Positions 14,861-23,264 of a DNA stretch of 64,000 nucleotides are shown here, piece after piece. Location: positions 992,001-1,056,000 of the forward strand of contig CP121688.1 in NCBI GenBank assembly GCA_038396625.1, given 5' to 3'. The DNA is from G038396625 sp038396625. Its GTDB lineage: Bacteria > Bacillota > Clostridia > Peptostreptococcales > Thermotaleaceae. The position numbers and the translations under genes were made by a program. The notes beneath the pieces were generated by a model. That model did no database searches. It saw only the letters and a program-made list of their open reading frames with translations, and had not been told where the DNA came from. The first letter of the stretch is position 1. Each line of letters begins with the position of its first letter.

Positions 14861-15334
14861 TTACTCTTTATTATCTCTTTGGTCATTTTGATTAAGTTTA
14901 TTTTTATTATTAAAATCAAATTCATCTCCTATTTCCATATTAAAAGTAGGTTGATTTCTATTATGCATTTGAGTTTTAATATTAGGGGCAACTTCTTTGG
15001 ATTTAAGTAGATATATATGGAAGAAATATTCAGCTATAGATACAAAAAGACCAAAAAAAACGAATCCAGTTGTAGTAGCCCTTAAACCGTAGATGAATGC
15101 ACTTAAAATATAAGCTGTTAGAATTGAGAGCCCACCATCTCCTAAAGAAGCTATGATATTACCAAAGGTAGGAAGGATAAATAAATCTCCTATTAAATAA
15201 TTTAACAACGTACCGGATATAGCGAGCAGTAGTACAAAAGTAAAGGTACTATTACCCAATAAGGTAAAGGCCGCCCAAGCAGCTCCTAGCGTTAGTACAA
15301 ATTTAATTAACAAAGCAGACATAGTTTTATTCAT
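14861..15334 (-). CDS. DUF2512 (YndM-like) membrane protein
   Basis: A 157-residue protein with four transmembrane helices in the first 110 residues (LLIKFVLTLGAAWAAFTLL, TFVLLLAISGTLLNYLIGDL, GGLSILTAYILSAFIYGLRA, FVFFGLFVSIAEYFFHIYLL) and a hydrophilic Asn/Asp-rich tail, as in the DUF2512 family seen in spore formers. An in-frame ATG at 15409 is possible, but AAAGGAG lies 8 nt before the ATG at 15334, which is chosen. Function unknown. Confidence 0.8.
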   Translation of the reverse strand: MNKTMSALLIKFVLTLGAAWAAFTLLGNSTFTFVLLLAISGTLLNYLIGDLFILPTFGNIIASLGDGGLSILTAYILSAFIYGLRATTTGFVFFGLFVSIAEYFFHIYLLKSKEVAPNIKTQMHNRNQPTFNMEIGDEFDFNNKNKLNQNDQRDNKE

Positions 15335-15484
15335 TTCTTTAACTCCTTTCAAAACCAAATTACTCATAGATTCTATAATATTTTTCCCAGGTTTTAATTT
15401 AAAATGCATAAATATTAAAATTTTACGTATTATTCCTCAACCCCATAGATTTACAGGGTTAAGGAAAGGCTAAGAATATTTAAG

Positions 15485-15700
15485 CTATCTAGAATTTTGC
15501 CATGAACCATCTTTAGTACATACCGTTTTAGAACCATCTCTATTTTCAATTATTGAATCAACAGCATGTCTTTGATGATTATATATACAAAATGGATCTT
15601 TACCAGCATTCCCGATGGCTTTTTTAGAAACACTCTTCACATCATTAGGTGGTGAGATAACATTTATAAAAAGGCTATCTTGTTTCTTATGGTTTTGCAT
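15485..15700 (-). CDS. Small protein with KTVCTKDGSW motif, unknown
   Basis: Seventy-one residues, hydrophilic, no signal or membrane helix. The C-terminal half, DPFCIYNHQRHAVDSIIENR followed by GSKTVCTKDGSWQNSR, looks like a conserved compact beta domain with two Cys. A ribosome binding site (GAAAGGA) lies upstream of the ATG at 15700. I cannot name the family. Confidence 0.55.
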   Translation of the reverse strand: MQNHKKQDSLFINVISPPNDVKSVSKKAIGNAGKDPFCIYNHQRHAVDSIIENRDGSKTVCTKDGSWQNSR

Positions 15701-15934
15701 AGTATCAATCCTTTCATAGTTTTTTTGACCTAAATATTAAGCCTAGTATAAGCATGTGTAGATATCTATAAAATATTCAAATTTAAATATTAGTAACGCA
15801 GTTGTTTTTTAAAATTTTATCAATATTAGTTAAGTAAAATGCTAAAAATATATAAGTAAAAATAAGATTCAGAAAATCTTATTTGTCATATAAAATTAGT
15901 ACAAAAGTTTACTACTATGCTGGAGGGAGAAAGA

Positions 15935-17065
15935 TTGAAAGCCATAACTTATCAAGGAATGAAGAGTGTTAAAGTTAAAGATGTAAGGGACCCCAAGATA
16001 GAGAATTCTGATGATGTAATTATTAAAGTGACCTCAGCTGCAATATGTGGTTCAGATTTACATTTAGTACATGGAATGATTCCTAATACACCAAAAGACT
16101 ATATTATTGGTCATGAAACAATGGGCATTGTCGAAGAAGCAGGTAAAGATGTTAAGAAATTAAAAAAAGGTGACAGAGTTATCATTCCCTTTCCCATAGC
16201 ATGTGGACACTGCTGGTATTGCGAACATGATCTATGGAGCCAATGTGATAATTCCAATCCAAATGGAGAAGTAGGAGCTATCTTTGGGTACAGTAAGACA
16301 TTAGGTGGCTATGATGGAGGACAAGCGGAATATTTAAGAGTACCATATGCCAATGTAGGTCCAACTATTGTGCCTGAAGAACTAACCGATGAACAGGCAT
16401 TATTTTTGACAGATATACTTCCTACATCTTATTGGGGTGTTGAAAATGGAGGTGTTAAGATAGGAGATACTGTAGTAGTTTTAGGATGTGGGCCTGTAGG
16501 ACTATTAGCACAGAAATGGGCTGCTTATATGGGAGCTAGTAGGATTATTGCAGTAGATAATATTGATTATAGATTAAAACATGCAGAGTTATTTAATCAT
16601 GTAGAAACGATTAACTTTGAAGATTATGATAATACAGGTGAATATATTAAGGATATAACAAATGGAGGAGCAGATGTTGTTATAGACTGCGTTGGTATGG
16701 ATGGCAAAATGTCGACTGTTGAAAAAATAGAAACATTGCTTAAGCTACAGGGAGGATCAAAGTCGGCCATTGTAATGGCAGCACAAGCTGTAAGAAAAGG
16801 AGGAACGGTTTCAATTGTTGGAGTGTATGGAACAAGATACAATGCATTCCCCTTAGGTGATTTCTTTGCAAGAAATATAACACTAAAGATGGGTCAATGT
16901 CCTGCCCACTCATATGTTTATCCTATATTAGATATTATAAAATCTAAAAAGATTGATCCAACAGATATTATTACACATATACTGCCATTAAATAAAGGAG
17001 AATATGCTTATGAGATATTCGATGAGAAGAGAGACAATTGTATTAAGGTAATTCTAAAACCTTAA
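15935..17065 (+). CDS. Zinc-dependent alcohol dehydrogenase (MDR family, formaldehyde-dehydrogenase-like)
   Basis: A 376-residue medium-chain dehydrogenase that oxidises an alcohol or reduces an aldehyde with NAD(P). Catalytic zinc ligands are in SAAICGSDLH and GHE. The structural zinc loop is CGHCWYCEHDLWSQC, and the Rossmann motif is VLGCGPVGLLAQ. An insertion with LGGYDGGQAEYLRVPYAN is typical of the glutathione-independent formaldehyde dehydrogenase-like subgroup. An ATG at 15917 lies upstream of GGAGGGAG, so the TTG at 15935, 6 nt after that site, is the likely start. A DUF2892 membrane protein follows at 22 bp. Substrate not predictable. Confidence 0.85.
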   Translation: MKAITYQGMKSVKVKDVRDPKIENSDDVIIKVTSAAICGSDLHLVHGMIPNTPKDYIIGHETMGIVEEAGKDVKKLKKGDRVIIPFPIACGHCWYCEHDLWSQCDNSNPNGEVGAIFGYSKTLGGYDGGQAEYLRVPYANVGPTIVPEELTDEQALFLTDILPTSYWGVENGGVKIGDTVVVLGCGPVGLLAQKWAAYMGASRIIAVDNIDYRLKHAELFNHVETINFEDYDNTGEYIKDITNGGADVVIDCVGMDGKMSTVEKIETLLKLQGGSKSAIVMAAQAVRKGGTVSIVGVYGTRYNAFPLGDFFARNITLKMGQCPAHSYVYPILDIIKSKKIDPTDIITHILPLNKGEYAYEIFDEKRDNCIKVILKP

Positions 17066-17087
17066 GCATGTAAAAGGAGTTTTAGAT

Positions 17088-17543
17088 ATGGATATGAAGC
17101 ATATACTACCACCAACTACTAAGCGTGTAGAATTGCATACATCAAAAACTATAAATGAAAAAATAGAGCGAGATACAATTGATAATTTAAATAGGTATAA
17201 AAATGCAAACTCTAAAGAACTATCAGAGAGAATAAAAGAATTAGATAGAGAGTGGGATACTGAAAGGATATTAGAAGCGAATGCAGCTGGGATTATTCTT
17301 ATAAGCACAATCTTAGGTTTTACTGTAAATGTTTATTGGTTTATTTTAATAGGGATAGTAAGTTTTTTTCTATTGCAACATGCAGTTCAGGGATGGTGTC
17401 CACCTTTGCCTATAATAAGAAGATTAGGAGTAAGAACACAAGAAGAAATATGTAGTGAAAAGACGGTAATTAAATTTTTACGAGGAGATTTTAACAAGAA
17501 TAATAGCAATTACAACAACCTTTTAGATTCCATAAAGGAATAG
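17088..17543 (+). CDS. DUF2892 membrane protein with N-terminal helical extension
   Basis: A 151-residue protein: about 60 residues of charged helix, then two transmembrane helices (about 66-83 and 86-103) and GWCPPLPIIRRLGVRTQEEI. This is the DUF2892 (YgaP-type) signature, here without a rhodanese domain. AAAAGGAG lies upstream. It probably forms an operon with the alcohol dehydrogenase. Function unknown. Confidence 0.75.
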   Translation: MDMKHILPPTTKRVELHTSKTINEKIERDTIDNLNRYKNANSKELSERIKELDREWDTERILEANAAGIILISTILGFTVNVYWFILIGIVSFFLLQHAVQGWCPPLPIIRRLGVRTQEEICSEKTVIKFLRGDFNKNNSNYNNLLDSIKE

Positions 17544-17621
17544 GATAATACTTTGGAAAAATATGTGTAACAAGTTGGAATAAATTTAATAGATAAATGT
17601 TTAATAAGAAATTCCTTAAGG

Positions 17622-17944
17622 AGAATGTGTAACAAGTGGTGTAAGCTTCCGAAGATGATATAATTAAAATATCGTAAAAGGAAGAAGCGTACACCACCAT
17701 GTCTTTTAAAGGATTCATTGATAAAAAATTAGTAAGAAAGCTTGTGGAAGAATGTAAACTGAAAAATGTTTATGATATTCAAATACTTCTAAAAGAGGAG
17801 TTCAAAGACATTATGGAGAAAATGCTAGAAACTGATATAGACCATGATCTAGGCTATGCCCTAGGTAATAGGTCTATAATTTTTTTCAATTACGCTTTTT
17901 TTAGCAACAAGAAGAACAATAACTCACAAACAATAGATAATTAA
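17622..17944 (+). pseudogene. IS256-family transposase N-terminal fragment with left end
   Basis: The stretch GTGTAACAAGTGGTGTAAGC (from about 17627) resembles the terminal region of IS256 elements. It is followed by the transposase start at 17699, MSFKGFIDKKLVRKLVEECK, then LLKEEFKDIMEKMLETDIDHDLGY. After residue 56 homology stops and the frame reads AT-rich non-homologous DNA to 17944. The catalytic domain is absent, so this is an end fragment left by a deletion. A second GTGTAACAAGT word lies at about 17566. Confidence 0.8.
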
Positions 17945-18004
17945 TTATCACTTATAGCACACCTTTTAAAAAGTACATTTGACAGATAATAAACCTTTAA
18001 AAAC

Positions 18005-18634
18005 TTACATCCTACCAAGGGAGGTTTGGTGCATATAGGTTTGAAGAAGTTCCATATACCCATTAATTGTTTCGGGGTTCACAGATAGATGATCTCCTGG
18101 CACAGAGGGTAAGGCATCCGCATCTTCTTGTTTGAAAATGGTCTTTCCTGGTTCTATATAGCGTCCTTCTGGGATTTTAACTCCTCCTGTTATGTTGGCA
18201 CCATGCATAATTACGCAATTGGGACCTATCTCGGCATCAAAAATAGATACATGCTGACCTATGAAGGTATTCTTTCCAACTCTACATGGTCCATGGACTG
18301 CTGAACCGTGGAGGATACTAACCTCCCCATCGATATGAACAGACCATTTATAGGCACCCACCTTCACATATTGATTTGGTTGCCCATGAATTAAGCAGTG
18401 ATCATGAATACTTGTTCCAGGACCAATGAAAAAAGGGCTACCGTAATCTGCACGAATGATATTGTGGAAACCAATGAACACAGGGCCTCTAATGGTAACG
18501 TCACCAATAACAACACTGCCGGGGCCAATAAATGTATCAGAAGATATTTTGGGATAAGTAGAGTGGTGTACATGTGAAGTAATTGGATTATAAGTTATCA
18601 GTGAACCATTATAATGGGATATATTAGTATACAT
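18005..18634 (-). CDS. Gamma-carbonic-anhydrase-like left-handed beta-helix protein
   Basis: A 209-residue hexapeptide-repeat protein of the gamma-CA/acetyltransferase superfamily, with many (I/V)GxxxxI turns. Candidate metal ligands are H77/H79/H83 in GTSIHDHCLIHG and H109/H114 in SILHGSAVHGPC, the spacing of Cam-type enzymes. ATG 18634 has AGGAGG 7 nt upstream and is preferred over 18676. It is transcribed in the same direction as the sulfite-oxidase-like gene, 170 bp upstream, so the two may be linked. Activity as a carbonic anhydrase is a family-level inference; the gamma class is redox-sensitive and usually carries Fe or Zn. Confidence 0.75.
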   Translation of the reverse strand: MYTNISHYNGSLITYNPITSHVHHSTYPKISSDTFIGPGSVVIGDVTIRGPVFIGFHNIIRADYGSPFFIGPGTSIHDHCLIHGQPNQYVKVGAYKWSVHIDGEVSILHGSAVHGPCRVGKNTFIGQHVSIFDAEIGPNCVIMHGANITGGVKIPEGRYIEPGKTIFKQEDADALPSVPGDHLSVNPETINGYMELLQTYMHQTSLGRM

Positions 18635-18805
18635 AGGGATACCTCCTAAATATGAAAAATATTTCTCTATATTCATAATATGAAGGATACTACCTTTTCG
18701 GAACCTATTTTATTTTTAAATCTTTTATAAGCATGAATATCTATGCTCAGAATTTCAAAATATTGATTATTGATGGTGGTAAATGTCCATGACTCCTAGG
18801 CGTTG

Positions 18806-19876
18806 CTATTCAACCTTGATTTTAATTTTATAAACTGCATTATATCCATATCCCTTTCTATTCCACTCCGCTTTCATAGGTTGTAAGTTACCAAATGAAT
18901 CTTTAGACCTACACATAATTGAATAATCTTTCTTTTCTATAGCTTCCCATGTATACTCCCAAAATGTCCATGTATATTTTTGATTTGTATCTTGTTGTAT
19001 TTTTGCTTTTTTCCAAGTAGTACCTTGGTCGAAACTTAACTCTACATCTGTAATAGCGCCCTGCCCTGTCCAAGCAATGCCATAAATATTATGAACTCCA
19101 GCATTTAATGTGGTGTAGTTCAACGGTTGTTGAATAATGGAATTTATTTTTATATTTGTAACAGTTTTTTTTCCAAGGTCATCTTCTATATGAGGATAGT
19201 ATATATAATCTACAGTTTGAAAGGGTCCACCAAAATTGTGGTCAATCACTGTAACTTGTTTTAGCCATTTCACAGAAGCCATTGCATACCATTGGGGTAC
19301 TATCAATCTTAAGGGACCTCCTTGTACGTAGGGTATTGACTTACCATTCAATTCGTATGCAATAATTGTATCGGGGTGTAATGCTTTTTCTATAGGAAGA
19401 CTCCTCGCATAGCGAAAAATACCTTCCATATCCGTCCTTCTCCCATAATCATATCCTTCAAATAGAACCTCTAAAGCTGTCTTAGTTGTTTTTGTTATAT
19501 CTAATAAGTCGCGCAGAGGTACACCCTTCCATATCCCTTGGCTAATTGCTCCGTCCTCCCATTGCTCACCATATACCCTTGGATCGAAATTACTTCTCTT
19601 ATTACCTGAGCATTCAAGTACCATTGTTACGGTTCTTGATGGAAGGGATTTCAAATAACAATAGGGAAAAATAAGTGTTCTTTTTACTTCTCCTGTAACA
19701 GGAAGAGAGAAAGCATTGGGGGGAAGTATAGGATATGAAAAATGGTTTCTTCTATAAAAATATTTTTCAGGTGTTATCCAAGTTCTTAGAAAATGAATAG
19801 GTGTTTCTTGGTTCTCAGGCTGGAGACTATGGGTTTGAAAGTAAGGTTGAGTAAAATCATTAATATCAAATTTCAT
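18806..19876 (-). CDS. Sulfite oxidase-fold molybdopterin-dependent oxidoreductase
   Basis: A 356-residue protein with an N-terminal oxidoreductase molybdopterin-binding domain (about 50-220), where LECSGNKR places the Mo-ligand Cys at 89. GxPLRDLLD and YVQGGPLRLIVPQWYAM are further cofactor contacts. The C-terminal Ig-like dimerisation domain (about 240-355) has GIAWTGQGAITDVELSFDQG. No signal peptide or haem domain is present, so it is cytoplasmic and needs a separate electron partner. The ATG at 19876 has AGGAGG upstream. Unusual in a strict anaerobe; no molybdopterin synthesis genes are in the window. The natural substrate is unknown. Confidence 0.85.
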   Translation of the reverse strand: MKFDINDFTQPYFQTHSLQPENQETPIHFLRTWITPEKYFYRRNHFSYPILPPNAFSLPVTGEVKRTLIFPYCYLKSLPSRTVTMVLECSGNKRSNFDPRVYGEQWEDGAISQGIWKGVPLRDLLDITKTTKTALEVLFEGYDYGRRTDMEGIFRYARSLPIEKALHPDTIIAYELNGKSIPYVQGGPLRLIVPQWYAMASVKWLKQVTVIDHNFGGPFQTVDYIYYPHIEDDLGKKTVTNIKINSIIQQPLNYTTLNAGVHNIYGIAWTGQGAITDVELSFDQGTTWKKAKIQQDTNQKYTWTFWEYTWEAIEKKDYSIMCRSKDSFGNLQPMKAEWNRKGYGYNAVYKIKIKVE

Positions 19877-20298
19877 TGATATTCCTCCTATATTATTAAT
19901 AAAAACTAACGTTGACACTATATATAAATATAATATGAGTTAAACGTAATATTAAAGAGTACTATTTGGTAGAACAAATTTTTTGAAAAGGATGATCTTA
20001 AACTAGGGTATATAGTTTAATAATCAATTTCGGGGTATGAAAACTGCTTGTGTAAGATAGGGTGAATTCACAAAAATTGTAAAGTTATATGGAGTAGTTC
20101 CAATATTTTCGATATTATTTATATTTTGCTCTTAGTAACAGCTATGCTTATAATACCTATATAAGGAAATATATTCAAGGTTTAAATTATCTACTATAAA
20201 GTAATGATTGTAACATCCTTGCATCCCTATGCATAGTTTATACTAGGGCAAGGAAAAAGCCTAGATCTTAGAAGATATAAATAAGGGAGGTGTAAAAT
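19877..20298. other. Intergenic region holding the yjcZ copy 2 promoter
   Basis: About 420 bp between divergent genes. The right 130 bp (20165-20298) is homologous to the upstream region of yjcZ copy 1, in inverted orientation. The left part shows no feature I can support. Confidence 0.5.
20213..20240 (+). promoter_or_regulatory. Sigma-K-like promoter of yjcZ copy 2
   Basis: AC at 20213-20214, 17 nt, then CATAGTTTA at 20232-20240, matching sigma-K AC-N16/17-CATAnnnTA. The elements are conserved in copy 1 although the spacer bases differ. Confidence 0.5.
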
Positions 20299-20433
20299 AT
20301 GGCTGATGGAGGCGTTGGCGGATTTGGAGGATTATTTAATACTGGTAGTGAATTGTTGTTCTTTTTCCTGCTATTAGTCATCCTTTTCTGTAACTGTTAC
20401 GGAGGATTCGGTGGACTTTTTGGCGGATACTAG
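20299..20433 (+). CDS. YjcZ-family sporulation-associated tiny membrane protein (copy 2)
   Basis: Forty-four residues: Gly-rich head MADGGVGGFGGLFNTGSELL, then a hydrophobic helix and the tail CNCYGGFGGLFGGY. It differs from copy 1 mainly by a three-residue insertion in the head. GGGAGG lies 8 nt before the ATG. The gene, its promoter region and its terminator hairpin are all shared with copy 1, so a transcription unit of about 350 bp was duplicated in inverted orientation, now 9.5 kb apart. Confidence 0.8.
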   Translation: MADGGVGGFGGLFNTGSELLFFFLLLVILFCNCYGGFGGLFGGY

Positions 20434-20497
20434 GATTTAAGATACTATCATGCCACTACATCATAAATATTAAATTGCTATTACCCATTAGACTGTC

Positions 20498-20534
20498 ATG
20501 GCCAAGACTTACTTGTCTTGGTCATAGATTTTTT
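20498..20534 (+). terminator. Terminator of yjcZ copy 2
   Basis: ATGGCCAAGAC pairs with GTCTTGGTCAT (one G-T) around TTACTT, then AGATTTTTT. Confidence 0.75.
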
Positions 20535-20744
20535 GCAAGAAATATAGTCATTAGCTTAACTAAATGTATAAATCACTTTTCAGAAATCACTTTAATATAC
20601 TAAGGAGGATTGACTGACGAACGATTACTCTTCTGATGAATTTTTTTATACTTTTCTTCTATTTATAACATAAAATAATACTACCATTGGAAATATTTTT
20701 TCGTATTTATAAATATCGTTAGAAAAATTAGGAGTGTTGTTTGG

Positions 20745-20921
20745 ATGGGTCAAAGGGAGGAAATAAAAGTCATTGAAAAGGTGTTAAATAAGCCAAGCTT
20801 TTTTCTTCACAAATCTTTTTGCAACTTTTTTAATCGTTTTTCTGATTTTCTTAACCATTTGGTATTTTTATATAACCACAAAGATATGTATGACAATAAT
20901 AGATGGAAAAATTGTATATAG
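20745..20921 (+). CDS. Possible 58-residue small protein
   Basis: ATG at 20745 with TAGGAG about 10 nt upstream. The product MGQREEIKVIEKVLNKPSFF... is basic and rich in Phe, Asn and Lys, without a clear membrane segment. No family recognised and composition follows the AT-rich background, so it may be chance. It is the only candidate gene between yjcZ copy 2 and the minus-strand gene at 21112. Confidence 0.3.
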   Translation: MGQREEIKVIEKVLNKPSFFLHKSFCNFFNRFSDFLNHLVFLYNHKDMYDNNRWKNCI

Positions 20922-21111
20922 AGTATAAGCGTGCTGTACTCTATGTTCGATTTTTTAATGATATGCTATTTTTCATATATTGCTATAAAAGATATACATT
21001 ATAAGCGTACAAGCCTACTTTGCAGAAGGCTAACATAAGCTATTAATATTATTTTTTACATTGCATAGTTTAAGAGAGCGATGAATGAAGTAATCATTCA
21101 TCGCTGCTTAA

Positions 21112-21345
21112 TTACATTAATCCTTTATTATTAGGGTTTTTATTCCCGCTTTTTTGAACTTTATTCCTTACATTCTGCATTTCTCCCTGTCCAACTGCGT
21201 TAGAGCTATTTAGACTTGGTGCTATACCTGAAGTCATTCCTTGTCCTGTAGTTGTATTGATATCTTGTTTCACGCTTTGAATTTCTCCCTGCCCAACTGC
21301 TTTAGAATTTTTTAAACTAGGAGCTTTTCCAGTTGTATTTTTCAT
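21112..21345 (-). CDS. Disordered tandem-repeat protein, probably spore-associated
   Basis: Seventy-seven residues made of two imperfect copies of a roughly 30-residue unit with consensus APSLxxSxAVGQGExQxV (about 8-25 and 42-59), separated by a Gly/Thr linker and ended by a Lys/Asn-rich tail. Very polar, Gln/Asn/Gly-rich, no hydrophobic core, so probably unstructured until bound. GGAGG lies 8 nt before the ATG. Size and composition recall small acid-soluble spore proteins and coat peptides, but the known SASP motifs are not present. Family not recognised. Confidence 0.6.
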   Translation of the reverse strand: MKNTTGKAPSLKNSKAVGQGEIQSVKQDINTTTGQGMTSGIAPSLNSSNAVGQGEMQNVRNKVQKSGNKNPNNKGLM

Positions 21346-21544
21346 TTTATACCTCCATAGTATTTATAAGATTGTATAGATAACTAAGTCTTACATATAC
21401 TATTATTTGCACAACAGGATACTTTATTACTAGTAAATTCTTTTCTAATTTACAGAATTCTACAACATGACTACCTTGAGATCTCAATTCACTATCAACG
21501 AGTATTTTGCAATAGATAAAACTTTCTTCAGTTTGCTTGTGTTG

Positions 21545-21650
21545 GCATCTATTTTTTCTTATTCTTTGTTTTAAGAAGTATTAACCTTTACGATCTGTTG
21601 TTCTTAAATGGTACTTGTTGTATATATATGCTTAGCAGCATGTTTTTTAT
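21545..21650 (+). repeat. About 100-bp imperfect repeat, copy 2
   Basis: Counterpart of 10985-11090. Conserved words TTTTAAGAAGTATTA, TGTTGTTCTTAAATGG and TTGTATATATATGC occur in the same order. It lies 110 bp upstream of the flavodoxin-fold reductase and within the 415-bp gap downstream of 21345, which has no gene. Confidence 0.6.
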
Positions 21651-21762
21651 ATGTTAGAAATATATATTATTGACAATAGCTTGATATCAAATTCTTTTAA
21701 GCATAAACGTGGATGCCTAAGCAAATAATAAATTTAATCTTATCAATTATGGAGGAACAAAC

Positions 21763-22344
21763 ATGAATCATTTAATAGTTTTTGCACATCCAAATCCAAA
21801 AAGTTTTGGAAAGGGAATATTAGATGCTGTAGTTAAGGCATCTGAAGAAAAGGGAACTGATATAAGAGTTAGAGAATTATATGAAATAGGGTTTGATCCA
21901 ATACTTAAACCATCAGATTTTATAGCATTTCAAAACGGAAAAGTACCAGAAGATATTGCAGCAGAACAAGAGCATGTAAAATGGGCTGATGTTATTACTT
22001 TTGTATATCCTGTTTGGTGGACTTCCATGCCTGCTATTCTAAAAGGATATGTAGATAGAGTATTTTCCTACGGTTTTGCATATGAGTATGTAGAAGGAGT
22101 TCAATATGGATTATTGAAAGGCAGGAAGGCACTATTATTCTGTACTACAGGTGCCCCATATGAAATGTATGCTGAAAATGGAATGCATAAATCAATGGAA
22201 CAAACTACAGACCAAGGTATATTTAACTTTAGTGGAATAGAAGAAGTAAAACATACTTTCTTTGGAGCCGTTCCTTATGTTGATGCTGAAACTCGTGCAG
22301 AATATTTAAAAGAAGTGTCAAAGATAGTTAAAGAAACTTTATAA
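21763..22344 (+). CDS. NAD(P)H:quinone oxidoreductase-like flavodoxin-fold protein
   Basis: A 193-residue protein of the KefF/MdaB/NQO family, which reduces quinones or similar two-electron acceptors with FMN or FAD. Visible motifs are the phosphate-binding loop FAHPNPKSFGKGI, the flavin-contact FVYPVWWTSMPAILKGYVDRVF, and FCTTGAP with YGLLKGRKALL. GGAGG lies upstream of the ATG. A terminator starts right after the stop codon, so it is monocistronic. Neighbouring genes (BFD [2Fe-2S], DUF2703) hint at a small redox cluster. Confidence 0.85.
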   Translation: MNHLIVFAHPNPKSFGKGILDAVVKASEEKGTDIRVRELYEIGFDPILKPSDFIAFQNGKVPEDIAAEQEHVKWADVITFVYPVWWTSMPAILKGYVDRVFSYGFAYEYVEGVQYGLLKGRKALLFCTTGAPYEMYAENGMHKSMEQTTDQGIFNFSGIEEVKHTFFGAVPYVDAETRAEYLKEVSKIVKETL

Positions 22345-22346
22345 TG

Positions 22347-22391
22347 AAAAAAGAAGCATTAAGAATAAATTACGTTCTTAATACTTCTTTT
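22347..22391 (+). terminator. Terminator after the flavodoxin-fold reductase
   Basis: AAAGAAGCATTAAGAA pairs with TTCTTAATACTTCTTT around a 9-nt loop, ending in TTTT. Confidence 0.8.
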
Positions 22392-22434
22392 AATTTACAA
22401 AGTTATAGTGTTTTTGGTTACTTCGCTATAATCT

Positions 22435-22562
22435 TACAACTGCGTAGTATTCATTTTATCATTGTCCTTAAAAATTCTAGCGTAGATATCAAGAACTTTG
22501 GTTGTTCAATAGAATTTCCATTGTGTTGCACTGAAATTTTCTTACAGCAGAGGAGTGGAGAC
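22435..22562 (+). repeat. Dispersed intergenic repeat, copy A
   Basis: Block 1 TTACAACTGCGTAGTATTCA near 22435 and block 2 GTTGCACTGAAATTTT near 22533, followed by CAGAGGAGTGGA. Both blocks recur in the same order at 24389-24580. Block 1 also recurs at 23101. No reading frame is supported in this gap. Confidence 0.6.
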
Positions 22563-22668
22563 ACTAAAACACAAAGAGGAAATATATTCTATTTTAAATG
22601 TCTCCACTATTTCAACTACTCTATTTCTACACTAATGATTTTGATTCGCAAACTCCTTCTGCTCTCAC

Positions 22669-22995
22669 TTATCTACCAAGTTTAATTATATTATCAATAA
22701 GTGCCTTACATCTTCCACAATCTTCTCCTGTACCTGCTCCTGTAACTTCACCAACTTTTTCTACAGTATCAGCACCATTTTTAACAGCATCAATTACAGT
22801 TTTAAGCGAAACTTCCTTGCAGCCACATACAGACGAAAGAATTTGCCCAAGCTCACTTTTACATCCTTCACAAGTAGTGCAGACCCCTGTCTTTTCAACT
22901 AATTCTTTTACTGTTCGTGCATCTTCACACATTGCTTTTCTAATTGTTGAGTAATCAACATTATTTGTAGTACAAATCATTCTATTTCCTGCCAT
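22669..22995 (-). CDS. Tandem BFD-like [2Fe-2S]-binding protein
   Basis: A 108-residue protein with two copies of the bacterioferritin-associated-ferredoxin-like fold. The first has MICTTNNVDYSTIRKAMCED then CTTCEGCKSELGQIL; the second has VSLKTVIDAVKNGADTVEKV then GEDCGRCKALIDNII. The paired CxxC-type cysteines of each half would hold a [2Fe-2S] cluster, though the second domain lacks the N-terminal cysteine pair and may be incomplete. AGGAG lies 11 nt before the ATG. Likely an electron or Fe-S carrier; partner unknown. Confidence 0.75.
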   Translation of the reverse strand: MAGNRMICTTNNVDYSTIRKAMCEDARTVKELVEKTGVCTTCEGCKSELGQILSSVCGCKEVSLKTVIDAVKNGADTVEKVGEVTGAGTGEDCGRCKALIDNIIKLGR

Positions 22996-23100
22996 TTTAA
23001 ATACACTCCTTTAATCTTAAGTATTTTCTAATAATAGTTTGTGAGAAAATTTTTATATTGTATTTTAAATTATAAGACTATTGAAGGATTTGTCTCATTT

Positions 23101-23150
23101 TCCTACAACTACGTAGTACTTATTTTATCGTATATTTAAAACTCCTACAA
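23101..23150 (+). repeat. Dispersed intergenic repeat, copy B (partial)
   Basis: CTACAACTACGTAGTACTTA followed by TTTTATCG and AAAACTCCTA. It matches block 1 of copies A and C; AAAACTCCTA is shared with C. Block 2 is missing. Confidence 0.55.
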
Positions 23151-23264
23151 TAGCAGCCTTATTATACAACTGAATTAGCATTATGTTAAAGTGAATAAAA
23201 TTAGTATATCTCTATTAAAATTGGATAACCTTTTAGAATAGTTGTTTATTAGGAGGCTCTTTAT

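Noticed and set aside
14810..15010. A 66-codon plus-strand frame
   Set aside because: It is the complement of the DUF2512 gene tail and has no ribosome binding site.
21543..21560. TGGCATCTATTTTTTC as a sigma-54 promoter for 21763
   Set aside because: The -12 TTGC is missing; only the -24 half matches.
22344..22685. A 113-codon plus-strand frame after the flavodoxin-fold gene
   Set aside because: It starts inside a strong terminator, has no ribosome binding site and runs over a dispersed repeat.
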